Assembly (NCBI GenBank): GCA_910586345.1
Contig: CAJUHC010000005.1
Location: 1-64,000 of the forward strand
Reading direction: 5' to 3'
DNA: 64,000 nucleotides
Source of the DNA: an uncultured Christensenella sp.
GTDB lineage: Bacteria > Bacillota > Clostridia > Christensenellales > Borkfalkiaceae
Of the stretch, positions 52,177-60,325 are shown piece by piece. The position numbers and the translations under genes were made by a program. The notes beneath the pieces were generated by a model. That model was not told the origin of the DNA and did not search any database. It saw only the letters and a list, made by a program, of their open reading frames with translations. Position 1 is the stretch's first letter. Every line of letters begins with the position of its first letter.

Positions 52177-52639
52177 TTTTGTTCTCCGTATTCCGAACGG
52201 CGGCGCACGGGACGAGCATATAAGAAACTCTCGATTCGCCGAAAAGATACGGCTGTGCAGACATTATATTTTTCAGTTGGTTGCAGACCGATTTTTTCAG
52301 CGCGGCGCCGTGCCGTTCGCCCGTATTTATCAAAGGACGGACGGTAAGAATATTTTTTACTCCGCATTTCCCGATTTCGGTAAGTATAATTACCTCGTCG
52401 CTAAGTTGCTCGTTACGGCGTTTAACCGCCGTAAATTCTTCCGCAATGCGTTCGAGTTCCGCAATGCGTTGCTTCTGGCTTATAACCGTCTGTTTGTGTT
52501 CTTTAAGACTGATATTGACGCAATCGAATCTATGTTTTGGTATAAGCATACCGGTGTCTATTATAAGACCTCTTTCTCCTATCTTTGATTTGACTTGCGA
52601 ATACAGTTCATTGCCCAAAAGTTTTACCAATTCGTCCAT
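52169..52639 (-). CDS. Phage scaffold (GP20-like) remnant
   Basis: A 156-residue protein with the GP20-type opening ELVKLLGNELYSQVKSKIGERGLIIDTGMLIPKHRFDCVN, a coiled coil (HKQTVISQKQRIAELERIAEEF), and a GP20-type LKNIMSAQPYLFG near the end. Scaffolds help assemble capsids, yet no capsid, portal or terminase gene exists here, so this is either a leftover or has taken on another role in tail assembly. Starts with GAGG upstream of ATG 52639. Confidence 0.55.
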   Translation of the reverse strand: MDELVKLLGNELYSQVKSKIGERGLIIDTGMLIPKHRFDCVNISLKEHKQTVISQKQRIAELERIAEEFTAVKRRNEQLSDEVIILTEIGKCGVKNILTVRPLINTGERHGAALKKSVCNQLKNIMSAQPYLFGESRVSYMLVPCAAVRNTENKNE

Positions 52640-52744
52640 TTGTTCCTCACTTTTTTCGTGGTTTGTCCACGGATTTTAATTTTATATTTTTCACGTTTAT
52701 CCGACGTGTTCGTTACTTTTTTTAATAATTGCTTTCCGCCTCTC

Positions 52745-53146
52745 TCATTGCTTTAAGTCGGAACCGCCGTCTTTCTTCATTGCTTCTTTACCGATATTCA
52801 TTAATGAAACTATCTTTTCAACCGTAGCCGACCAATATTCGGAATCGAAATTAATATTCCTTTCATTGCATTTGCTTTCGATAAAATTCATTACGTTTTC
52901 TTTTTTTATCGCTCCCGTCGTTATTCCCATAACTTTGAGCATATTTGAAGCCTGCGAATAAAGGTTCTCGATTTCAGCCACTTTATCAATCGCCAAATCG
53001 GTAATATCGTTTGTTTTCTGAACCGTACTTGCAAGTTTCTTATTCCTGAAACTTTTAATAACGCTTACGATAAACCCTATAAACGTAGTTATCAATAAAA
53101 TGCTGCCGACGATAATGCTGATAACTTCTTCGATAATATTAAACAT
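52745..53146 (-). CDS. Holin-like small membrane protein
   Basis: A 133-residue protein with one N-terminal membrane helix (IVGSILLITTFIGFIVSVI, about 10-28) and a soluble helical tail (KKENVMNFIESKCNERNINFDSEYWSATVEKIVSLMN). The tail resembles the LLH-type phage holins. It might release the particles from the cell. No endolysin gene is seen nearby, so lysis may use host enzymes or a distant gene. Confidence 0.5.
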   Translation of the reverse strand: MFNIIEEVISIIVGSILLITTFIGFIVSVIKSFRNKKLASTVQKTNDITDLAIDKVAEIENLYSQASNMLKVMGITTGAIKKENVMNFIESKCNERNINFDSEYWSATVEKIVSLMNIGKEAMKKDGGSDLKQ

Positions 53147-53302
53147 ATCTTTTCGCTCCTTTTCTCAATTTAATTCAACTCTTAACCCGTTATTCAATCC
53201 GTTAAAATATTGCTGTACTTAACGCGATTATAAAAACTCCACGCACCGTTTTTTTAACGCATAACTTAACCTCCTTATTTTTAAATACAGCCGAATAATA
53301 AA

Positions 53303-53351
53303 AGCCGAAGTATAGAAAAAAGGCTTTAACTCCTTTATCCATACTCCGGCT
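53303..53351 (-). terminator. Terminator after the zinc-ribbon gene
   Basis: On the minus strand an 11-bp stem with one G-U pair (AGCCGGAGTAT/ATACTTCGGCT, arms 53341-53351 and 53303-53313) encloses a 27-nt loop and is followed by TTTTATTATT. Confidence 0.6.
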
Positions 53352-53386
53352 CGGCGATGGGCTGCTTACGCCCTCTATTGGCTCGG

Positions 53387-53581
53387 TCAGTATTTATATT
53401 CGATATTTGTAATTCCGCGTATAGGTCCCTGTATTTCCGCTCGGTTGTTTCCTATATAAAAAACAACGAATTTTCCGCAGTTCGGGCACTTTACCGAAAT
53501 CCATCCTTTGTCCGTTTCGCTATAAACGATTTTTTCCTTCGGACAACAAGGAAACCGCATTATTCCGTTACTTTTTTGCAT
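53387..53581 (-). CDS. Small zinc-ribbon protein
   Basis: A 64-residue protein. CPKEK and CPNCGKFV supply cysteines for a zinc ribbon (CC at about 12-13, CPNC at 32-35), with an aromatic-rich second half (FVVFYIGNNRAEI). Similar small ribbons in phages (Com-type) regulate translation. It lies next to the ImmA-like gene with its own ribosome site (GGGAAG). Role unknown. Confidence 0.55.
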   Translation of the reverse strand: MQKSNGIMRFPCCPKEKIVYSETDKGWISVKCPNCGKFVVFYIGNNRAEIQGPIRGITNIEYKY

Positions 53582-53641
53582 CTTTCTTCCCTTTTTTAGT
53601 TAATAATGTTTGCTTTTTTTGTTAACAATAATTAATTTTTT

Positions 53642-53661
53642 ACGGGCGGACGTCCGCCCGT
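53642..53661. repeat. Perfect 20-bp palindrome after the ImmA-like gene
   Basis: The halves 53642-53651 and 53652-53661 are exact reverse complements (core GGCGGACGTCCGCC). It is followed on the plus strand by TTTTATTTAT but not by a U-run on the minus strand, so it could be a plus-strand terminator, an operator or a site for a regulator. Confidence 0.6.
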
Positions 53662-53666
53662 TTTAT

Positions 53667-54416
53667 TTATATGAAATTGTAATATTCGTCTTCGGTCGTA
53701 ATCAACCCCAATTCTTTGAAACGTATTTCCGTTGCTCTCTTCGAAACCTCGAATATATCGGAAACTTTCGTAATTATATCGAACATACGTTGCCGGTTAT
53801 CGCTTACAAGCAAACAATCGCGTCTTATTCCGTGACTGCGTATCTCGGTTCTTGCAACTTCTTTAAAAATATCTTTCGGCATCAATAACGACGCGCCTAA
53901 TGAATTTGCCTGCCATTCGATTAAGTCTTCGATGTTCCTTATGCGCCTGTTTTCCGCAATATCCATAGTCCTGCAAGCCAAATGCTTCTGATTCTTCCGA
54001 AAAGCATAATCCCGTTTATCCGAAGAGAAATATCTGCGGTGCAAAATCCAATGGGAACACTCGTGCGCCTTTGTATATCTCAACCGTCTTATATCGTTCT
54101 TTCCGCTCAAACGCGTTTCCGTAACCACTTCTCTTTCTTCAAGCACTAATTTCGCCGGACGCAAACGCGAATCGTAACAGTCTATTTCCGTCTTATCGAA
54201 GGCTATCATTCCGAGAATCGAATTGTCTAAACTCAAACGTTCCGTTCTCGGCGTCAAAAACAAACAGTCTTCCAAAAACCAATCGATATTCAATGCTTCT
54301 GCCGAATTCAAATTTTCAGGTGAATATTCTTGTAAAATCCGTTCGGCAAGCCGTTCTTTATTTTCTTTGGTAAGTTTATATAAATTATCAGGCGTTACTT
54401 CCAAATCTATATTCAA
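53667..54416 (-). CDS. ImmA/IrrE-type metallopeptidase
   Basis: A 249-residue protease with the zinc motif HECSH (about 118-122, within TKAHECSHWILH) and the downstream WQANSLGASLLMP helix typical of ImmA/IrrE. In ICE/prophage elements ImmA cleaves the neighbouring XRE repressor when DNA is damaged. The same pair is present here, so induction by damage is likely. 24 bp downstream of the repressor gene. Confidence 0.85.
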   Translation of the reverse strand: MNIDLEVTPDNLYKLTKENKERLAERILQEYSPENLNSAEALNIDWFLEDCLFLTPRTERLSLDNSILGMIAFDKTEIDCYDSRLRPAKLVLEEREVVTETRLSGKNDIRRLRYTKAHECSHWILHRRYFSSDKRDYAFRKNQKHLACRTMDIAENRRIRNIEDLIEWQANSLGASLLMPKDIFKEVARTEIRSHGIRRDCLLVSDNRQRMFDIITKVSDIFEVSKRATEIRFKELGLITTEDEYYNFI

Positions 54417-54440
54417 TAAATTTTACCTCCGTATAAAAAT

Positions 54441-54842
54441 TTATTTGCTCGACTTATCGATATCGTTTATAAACTTTTCCCATTCGTCATCGGAAATCTG
54501 CGAATCTCTTGCGCGCCGAAGAGCAACCCTTGCCATACGGGTTTTCCCCAGATAACAATTAATGTCTTCAAAGGAACTTCCTCTCGATACCGAAGCCAAA
54601 TCTTCAAATTCCTGTTCGTCGTCTTCGGATATTTTCAGTACTTCTTTCAATTTATCCAAATAGTTTTTCGGAGCATATCTGTTTCCCTTTTCAATATCGG
54701 ATAAATACGCAGGAGTAATATCCAGCTCCGCGGCAAAACCGCGTACCGTTTTTCCCAACTCTTCTCTGCGCTGCCTGATAAACTGACCGAAACTGCGTTC
54801 GTCCAAATTCGGGTTCTCAGATAAAAATAATTTGATATCCAT
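54441..54842 (-). CDS. XRE-family repressor (HTH)
   Basis: A 133-residue protein with a Cro/C1 helix-turn-helix: FGQFIRQRREELGKTVRGFAAELDITPAYLSDIEKGNRY (about 16-55). The C-terminal half has an acidic linker and is probably the target of the ImmA-like protease. It should hold the tail operon silent until stress. Note its promoter and leader dyad. Confidence 0.85.
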   Translation of the reverse strand: MDIKLFLSENPNLDERSFGQFIRQRREELGKTVRGFAAELDITPAYLSDIEKGNRYAPKNYLDKLKEVLKISEDDEQEFEDLASVSRGSSFEDINCYLGKTRMARVALRRARDSQISDDEWEKFINDIDKSSK

Positions 54843-54857
54843 TCCATTCCTTTTAGC

Positions 54858-54885
54858 TGCGGTTATGCGGTAAATCGTAATCGCA
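54858..54885. promoter_or_regulatory. Candidate repressor operator near the XRE start
   Basis: TGCGGTTA (54858-54865) and TAATCGCA (54878-54885) form an imperfect dyad (7 of 8 positions) just upstream of the XRE ribosome site. Position fits autoregulation; no second copy was found. Confidence 0.35.
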
Positions 54886-54898
54886 GAAATTATTTATT

Positions 54899-54955
54899 AA
54901 AAGTCTTTCGACTTTTTTACCGATTTTATTATAGCCACGAATATCAGAAGGTCAA
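54899..54955 (-). promoter_or_regulatory. Promoter and leader hairpin of the XRE gene
   Basis: TTGACC (54955-54950), 16 bp, TATAAT (54933-54928) on the minus strand. A short AAAAGTC/GACTTTT hairpin with a GAAA loop lies downstream at 54899-54917. Confidence 0.6.
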
Positions 54956-55317
54956 TAAATGCAAACGCTTAGTTAGCTATGTTCGCAAATTATGCTTACA
55001 TAATAAAGCCTGTTTTTGTATTTGTCAAGAGTTTTTTTATATTTATTTTTAATTTTTTTATTTAAAGAATCAAAACAGCCGCAACCGAGAAACTGTATCG
55101 TTTAATTGTTTAAAGTGTAAAAGTCACTGACAGCAGTAAGTTGCTTATCTTCATACATTAATTATAACACTTAAACTTGACACATATAGTCATATATAAA
55201 AACTTTTTTAATGTTTTTATTATCATACCGTATTTAAAATTCGACCGATACTCTAAAAACTTTGTAATTTTTCTTTTATTAACTTTATGAAACTAGATGA
55301 TTTACATAGCCGGAAAT
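54956..55317. other. AT-rich interval without genes
   Basis: Bases 54956-55317 carry no credible coding frame. A TTGACA near 55168 with a TATAAA-like box 14-15 bp away is a weak plus-strand promoter candidate. No attachment site, tRNA or terminator hairpin was found after the glycogen phosphorylase stop. Confidence 0.5.
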
Positions 55318-57540
55318 TTATAAATCCCAGATATCTTTTGCATATTCTTTTATCGTCCTGTCCGATGAAAAATATGCGGAATTCGCCGCGTTTTCGAGCT
55401 GTTTGATTGCGAAACTTTTTTTATCTTTATAGTCGTAATTAATTTCCAATAACGTTTGCACATAGTTCTTTAAATCGAGTAAAACGAAATAACAATCGGG
55501 TTCGCCGTAAGCCGTCAGGCAATCGTACAGCTCTTTGAATATGCCCGTGCCGCCGTCGCTGAAAGTTCCGTCGATAAGCGTTTCAACCGCCCTTTTGTTG
55601 TTGCCTTCAAGATATTCCGCGGGCTTATATCCTTTTTGCTTGATATCCGCAATTTCCTCGACCGTCGCGCCGAAAATGTAGTTATTTTCTCTGCCGGCAA
55701 GCTCGACTATCTCGATATTCGCGCCGTCCATCGTTCCGCACGTAACCGCGCCGTTCATCATAAACTTCATATTCCCCGTACCGCTCGCTTCCAATCCCGC
55801 CGTGGAAACCTGCAAGGACACGTCCGAACCGGCGACAATCTTTTCGGCATACGACACATTATAATTGCAGACGAATACAACCTTTAAAAGTCCGTTAGTT
55901 TCGGCGTCCGAATTTATATAAGCGGCAATTTCGTTTATAAACTTAATTATAGCTTTCGCCCGCTTGTACGAAGGCGCGCTCTTGGCTCCGAATATGAATA
56001 CGGAAGGCTGAAAATCTTTTATTGAACCGTCCTTCAAACCGAAGTACAATTCAAGTACGGCAAACGCAGTCATTAGCTGGCGCTTATACTCGTGCAGTCT
56101 TTTTATCTGCGAATATACGAGAAAGTTTTCTTGTATTTCTATATTCTCTTTTTGCGCTATATATTTTAACAGCTGTCTTTTCTTGACCGTCTTGATTTGA
56201 ATAAACTCTTCCGCGATTTCACGAGTAAAATCCTTCAATTTGCTCAACCGTGAAATGTCCGACCGCCAACTTTCGCCTATCGTGCGGTCTATAAGCCCCG
56301 ATAACTCAACGTTGCAAAGTTCAAGCCATCTGCGGTGAGTTATTCCGTTGGTCTTATTTTGGAACTTGTCGGGATATATTGAATTAGCCGCTTTGAAAGT
56401 TTTGCTTTTAAGAATTTCGGTATGCAGCTTCGCAACCCCGTTTACTTTTTTTGCAACGTACACGGCAAGGTTAGCCATATAAAACTGACCGCCCTTGTAA
56501 ATCGCCGTTTCCGATATTCGTTCTTCACCGTACGCTGATAGTTCTTTCTCTGCGCACAGGCTTACTTTTATCATTATATCGGCAATTTCGGGAAGTATCT
56601 TTCTTACGTATTCCTCCTTCCAGGTTTCGAGAGCTTCCGGCAATACGGTATGATTGGTGTAAGCAAACGTTTCCCTTGCAATGCTCAACGCCGCGGGAAA
56701 AGCAATACTATATTCCGTAGTAAGAATTCTTATAAGCTCCGCAATCGCCATTACGGGATGGGTGTCGTTCAACTGGATTACGTTATACTTCGGAAATTTA
56801 TCGAATTTTTTTCCGTACCGTTTTACGAAATTTTCGATAAGCTCCGCGACAGTCGCCGCAGAGAAAAAGTATTCCTGTCTAATCCTTAATATTTTACCCT
56901 CTTCCGTATCGTCGGCGGGGTAGAGATATTCGCTTATTTTGCGCGCCTCTTCACTGCCCTCCGCCTGAAATAAACGCAACCTGTTTATTCTTTTTCCGAA
57001 CACGGGATAATCGTACGGAACGGCGGTAACCGTCATATCGGCGTATTTCACCGTACGTTTTTCTCCCTCGCGGCGTATGCTCCAAGGGTCTCCGAATTTC
57101 TGCCAATCGTCGGGAAGTTCAATTTGGTAACCGTTCTCGAACGCCTGCTTGAAGAGCCCGTATTTATAACGTATACCGTAGCCGTGCAAAGGCAATCCCA
57201 GTCCCGCCGCGGAATCAAGGAAACATACCGCAAGCCTGCCCAATCCGCCGTTGCCCAAAGCCGCGTCCTCTATTTCCTCGAAAATATTTATATCTACGCC
57301 CTTTCCGGCAAGTACTTTGCGCACTTCGTCCAACACGCCGATTTCCATAAGGTTATTAAAAAATCCCCGCCCTATCAAAAATTCCATTGAAAGATAGTAA
57401 GCGTTGCGCGTTCCTTCGGTCGGGGTTATTTCTCCCGCGCACTTCATAGCAAGCGACGATATCTCGTTGTACAGAGCTATTACGTTCTTACCGCGCACGT
57501 CGATCCCGTTCAGTTCATTTAAAAATTCTTTTTTATCCAC
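55318..57540 (-). CDS. glgP: Glycogen/maltodextrin phosphorylase
   Basis: A 740-residue PLP enzyme that releases glucose-1-phosphate from glycogen or maltodextrin. Key regions: YYLSMEFLIGRGFFNN, GNGGLGRLAVCFLDSAAGLGLPLHGYGIRYKYG, QLNDTHPVMAIAEL, and EASGTGNMKFMMNGAVTCGTMDGANIE with the PLP lysine in GTGNMKF. Starts at GTG 57540 behind GGAGGC. It follows the ABC transporter genes in one operon, so imported maltodextrin is split here. A family of normal length. Confidence 0.95.
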   Translation of the reverse strand: MDKKEFLNELNGIDVRGKNVIALYNEISSLAMKCAGEITPTEGTRNAYYLSMEFLIGRGFFNNLMEIGVLDEVRKVLAGKGVDINIFEEIEDAALGNGGLGRLAVCFLDSAAGLGLPLHGYGIRYKYGLFKQAFENGYQIELPDDWQKFGDPWSIRREGEKRTVKYADMTVTAVPYDYPVFGKRINRLRLFQAEGSEEARKISEYLYPADDTEEGKILRIRQEYFFSAATVAELIENFVKRYGKKFDKFPKYNVIQLNDTHPVMAIAELIRILTTEYSIAFPAALSIARETFAYTNHTVLPEALETWKEEYVRKILPEIADIMIKVSLCAEKELSAYGEERISETAIYKGGQFYMANLAVYVAKKVNGVAKLHTEILKSKTFKAANSIYPDKFQNKTNGITHRRWLELCNVELSGLIDRTIGESWRSDISRLSKLKDFTREIAEEFIQIKTVKKRQLLKYIAQKENIEIQENFLVYSQIKRLHEYKRQLMTAFAVLELYFGLKDGSIKDFQPSVFIFGAKSAPSYKRAKAIIKFINEIAAYINSDAETNGLLKVVFVCNYNVSYAEKIVAGSDVSLQVSTAGLEASGTGNMKFMMNGAVTCGTMDGANIEIVELAGRENNYIFGATVEEIADIKQKGYKPAEYLEGNNKRAVETLIDGTFSDGGTGIFKELYDCLTAYGEPDCYFVLLDLKNYVQTLLEINYDYKDKKSFAIKQLENAANSAYFSSDRTIKEYAKDIWDL

Positions 57541-57562
57541 TTTGTAAGCCTCCGTTAAACCT

Positions 57563-59464
57563 TTAAATTATCCTGATATTGCGCTCGGCTTCTATTATTC
57601 CGATTTTGTCAAGGTCGGGCACGATACGTACTTCGCCATCGTAGTCCTTGTCCGCAAGCAAATATACGAATTTTTCCCCGACTCTGCACTTTACAAACTT
57701 TTCCGCGCCGTAATCGAGCATACGTTCTACCCGAGCGTTTATGCCGTTCTCCCCGAAAATCAGCGAACCCGCGCCGCACTCGATTTTTAAGGGAGAATTA
57801 AAAGCTTTCCTGACGCCGAGCGCGGCAAACAGCTTCTGCGCGAGCGTATCCGGAACCGTGAACCTTTTGCCCTCCGTTTCCAATGAAAATTCAATTGCTT
57901 TCACCGTCTTTACTTTTCCGTCCGCTTCCGTTAGCTTTTTTACTTTATTCTTTACGAATAAGCCGTCAAGCCGACTTACCTCGGGCAAAGGCTCGATAAC
58001 TTTGACGCCGTCTTTCAAAAGCGTGATTTTCTTAAAATCCACGTCCAATTTAAGAGTTTTTTCCGTTACGGTTTCCGGAACAAGAGCGTAGAGCATCTTG
58101 CCGTTGAGTTCTGCGGACAACAGCGTTTTGCCGCATATATTTTCGCAAGTTTCAACCTTCACGCCTATATCTTTGCCGGCCTTTAAAGCGTCTACGGGAA
58201 TTAAGAGCTCGTATTCCCCGTCCGCGCATTCTATTGCGGGCGGCAGAGCAATACTTTCGCCCAAAAAGTTAAGCAAGCCGCCCGATACCGTACAGTCGAG
58301 ATAATTATATTCGGGTATTCTCGGCAGAACGCAATCTTCGGTCTGCTTGTCGAACAAGTGTATACGCTCCGTATTAAGCGCCGCTTCTATTACGTCGCCC
58401 GCCCTGTATCCGCCGCTGCCGTCGTCTTTTATGACAATTTTTGTCAAGCTCTCCGAATAGCCGTCGCCGTCCATATTCAAATCGCCGTATAAAAGCGTTT
58501 CGCTACCGAGTTCCTCTACGTGCGAAATTCTCAATTTCACGACGGCTTTATTATTGCCGAACGCTTCGCGGTCAACGGATACGTCCTCCGCGCGGAGCCC
58601 TATATATACCGGAGTTTCGCCGTTTAAATAATCGGGACGCACCTTGTCAAGCTTAGAACAGGGCACGGTTATTCCGGCGTTGCAGTATGCGAAATCTATG
58701 CGCACCTCCTCCCCGTTCTTTTTGAGCGTTCCCTCGAAAAAGTTCATCTGGGGCGTACCGATAAAACCCGCCACGAATTTGTTCGCGGGATAGTTGTACA
58801 AGTTTTTGGGCGTGTCAATCTGCTTGACGAAGCCGTCCTTCATTACCACTATCCTCGTGCCCATAGTCATTGCTTCTACCTGGTCGTGAGTTACGTAGAT
58901 AAACGTGGTGTTCAGGCGGGAATGAAGTTTGGATATTTCCGCCCTCATCTGGGTGCGCAGTTTCGCGTCGAGGTTGGAAAGAGGTTCGTCCAAAAGCATA
59001 ACCTTCGGCTCCCTCACGATTGCCCGCCCCAGCGCGACCCTCTGCCGTTGTCCGCCGGACATTTCTTTGGGCTTTTTGGAGAGATATTCGGTTATACCGA
59101 GCGTTTCCGCCGCCTGCACTACGAGTTTGTGTATTTCTTCCCTTGAAAGCTTTTTGAGACGCAGGCTGAACGCGAGATTGTCGTAAACTGTCATATGCGG
59201 ATAGAGCGCGTAGTTCTGGAAAACCATTGCTATGTCCCTGTCCTTGGGTTCCATATCGTTTACGACGACGCCGCCTATTTTCAGCTCGCCCGCGGAAATG
59301 TCTTCGAGACCCGCTATCATTCTCAAGGTCGTAGACTTACCGCAGCCCGAAGGTCCGACGAAGACGATAAATTCCTTGTCGGCAATCTCCATATTGAAAT
59401 CGTTTACGGCTTTCGTGCCGTTAGGATAAACTTTATAAATATGTTTTAAACTTAAATCCGCCAT
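57563..59464 (-). CDS. Sugar ABC transporter ATPase (MalK/MsmK-like) with long C-terminal extension
   Basis: A 633-residue ATPase powering maltodextrin uptake. Walker A GPSGCGKST (about 37-45), Q-loop QNYALYPHMTV, signature MSGGQRQRVALGRAI (about 134-148), Walker B VMLLDEPLSNLD (about 155-166) and the H-loop THD. A TOBE regulatory domain follows (about 235-375). About 250 further residues are not present in usual MalK (near 370) and look like extra TOBE-like beta-domains (YLDCTVSGGLLNFLG, KVIEPLPEVSRLDGLF). The stop of malG is next to its start. Confidence 0.85.
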   Translation of the reverse strand: MADLSLKHIYKVYPNGTKAVNDFNMEIADKEFIVFVGPSGCGKSTTLRMIAGLEDISAGELKIGGVVVNDMEPKDRDIAMVFQNYALYPHMTVYDNLAFSLRLKKLSREEIHKLVVQAAETLGITEYLSKKPKEMSGGQRQRVALGRAIVREPKVMLLDEPLSNLDAKLRTQMRAEISKLHSRLNTTFIYVTHDQVEAMTMGTRIVVMKDGFVKQIDTPKNLYNYPANKFVAGFIGTPQMNFFEGTLKKNGEEVRIDFAYCNAGITVPCSKLDKVRPDYLNGETPVYIGLRAEDVSVDREAFGNNKAVVKLRISHVEELGSETLLYGDLNMDGDGYSESLTKIVIKDDGSGGYRAGDVIEAALNTERIHLFDKQTEDCVLPRIPEYNYLDCTVSGGLLNFLGESIALPPAIECADGEYELLIPVDALKAGKDIGVKVETCENICGKTLLSAELNGKMLYALVPETVTEKTLKLDVDFKKITLLKDGVKVIEPLPEVSRLDGLFVKNKVKKLTEADGKVKTVKAIEFSLETEGKRFTVPDTLAQKLFAALGVRKAFNSPLKIECGAGSLIFGENGINARVERMLDYGAEKFVKCRVGEKFVYLLADKDYDGEVRIVPDLDKIGIIEAERNIRII

Positions 59465-59467
59465 AAT

Positions 59468-60325
59468 TTACCCCTTTACCGAGCCTCCCGTTACGCCCTC
59501 AACGTAATATCTCTGCAACCATATGAACAGAGCGGTTATCGGAATGGAAACCACGACCGCCGCGGCGCAGAATATCGTGAAGTACTCGCTCGCCAAAGTC
59601 GAATTGTCCAACCACGACTTCATTCCCACCGCAACCGTAAATTTATCGGGGTCGCCGAGCATTATAAAGGATGAAAACATATACTCGCCCCACGGCGCAA
59701 TAAACGCCGTAAGAATAGTGTAAATTATTATCGGTTTGGCAAGCGGAAGCAGAATTTTAAAAAATATCGTATGCCGGCTTGCGCCGTCAATTCTCGCTGC
59801 CTCGTCCAACGACTTCGGAATCGTGTCGAAAAAACCTTTGCATATATAGTATTGCATAGCCGAACTTGCCGAATATACCAGAATTAATCCGAATATATTC
59901 TGCGTCAGGTTTATTTCTTTGAGTACGAAGTATACCGCCGTCATAGACAAGAAGCCGGGGAACATTCCGAGTATGAGCATAACGTTCATAAGCGGCTTGC
60001 GCATTTTAAAGCGCAGTCTGGACAGCGCGTAACTCGTTACGAGCACTATGATTGTCTGAACGACCGTAACTATTACCGAAACGAGCAAAGTGTTTCCGTA
60101 CCACGTTAAAAATTTAGTTTGAGTAAAAAGCTTAACGTAGTTGTCGAACGACCATTGCTTCGGGAATAAGTAGTTCGCAGACATACCCACCTGCTCGCCG
60201 CGGAAGGACAAAATTATCAGCATTAAAAACGGCAACAGCCATATGACGGAAATTATCGCCAAAACCGTATGAATAATTACAAGCGAGAGCTTTTCCGCAC
60301 CCTTTTTGCTCCTGTATTTTTTCAT
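59468..60325 (-). CDS. malG: Maltodextrin ABC permease, MalG-like
   Basis: A 285-residue permease with six membrane helices and the EAA loop (SLDEAARIDGASRHTIFFKILLPLAKP). ATG 60325 overlaps the malF stop (TGATG) and follows GGAGGAG. Works with malF, malE and the ATPase. Confidence 0.9.
   Translation of the reverse strand: MKKYRSKKGAEKLSLVIIHTVLAIISVIWLLPFLMLIILSFRGEQVGMSANYLFPKQWSFDNYVKLFTQTKFLTWYGNTLLVSVIVTVVQTIIVLVTSYALSRLRFKMRKPLMNVMLILGMFPGFLSMTAVYFVLKEINLTQNIFGLILVYSASSAMQYYICKGFFDTIPKSLDEAARIDGASRHTIFFKILLPLAKPIIIYTILTAFIAPWGEYMFSSFIMLGDPDKFTVAVGMKSWLDNSTLASEYFTIFCAAAVVVSIPITALFIWLQRYYVEGVTGGSVKG

Noticed and set aside
43641..54842. Contractile (R-type) tailocin or type VI secretion
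   Set aside because: There is no sheath, baseplate wedge or ClpV-like gene; the tube, chaperone frameshift and tape-measure order fit a non-contractile siphophage tail.
54843..55317. Attachment site or integrase remnant at the left border of the tail element
   Set aside because: No tRNA, no direct repeats of useful length with the 43.5 kb border, and no recombinase sequence in any frame.
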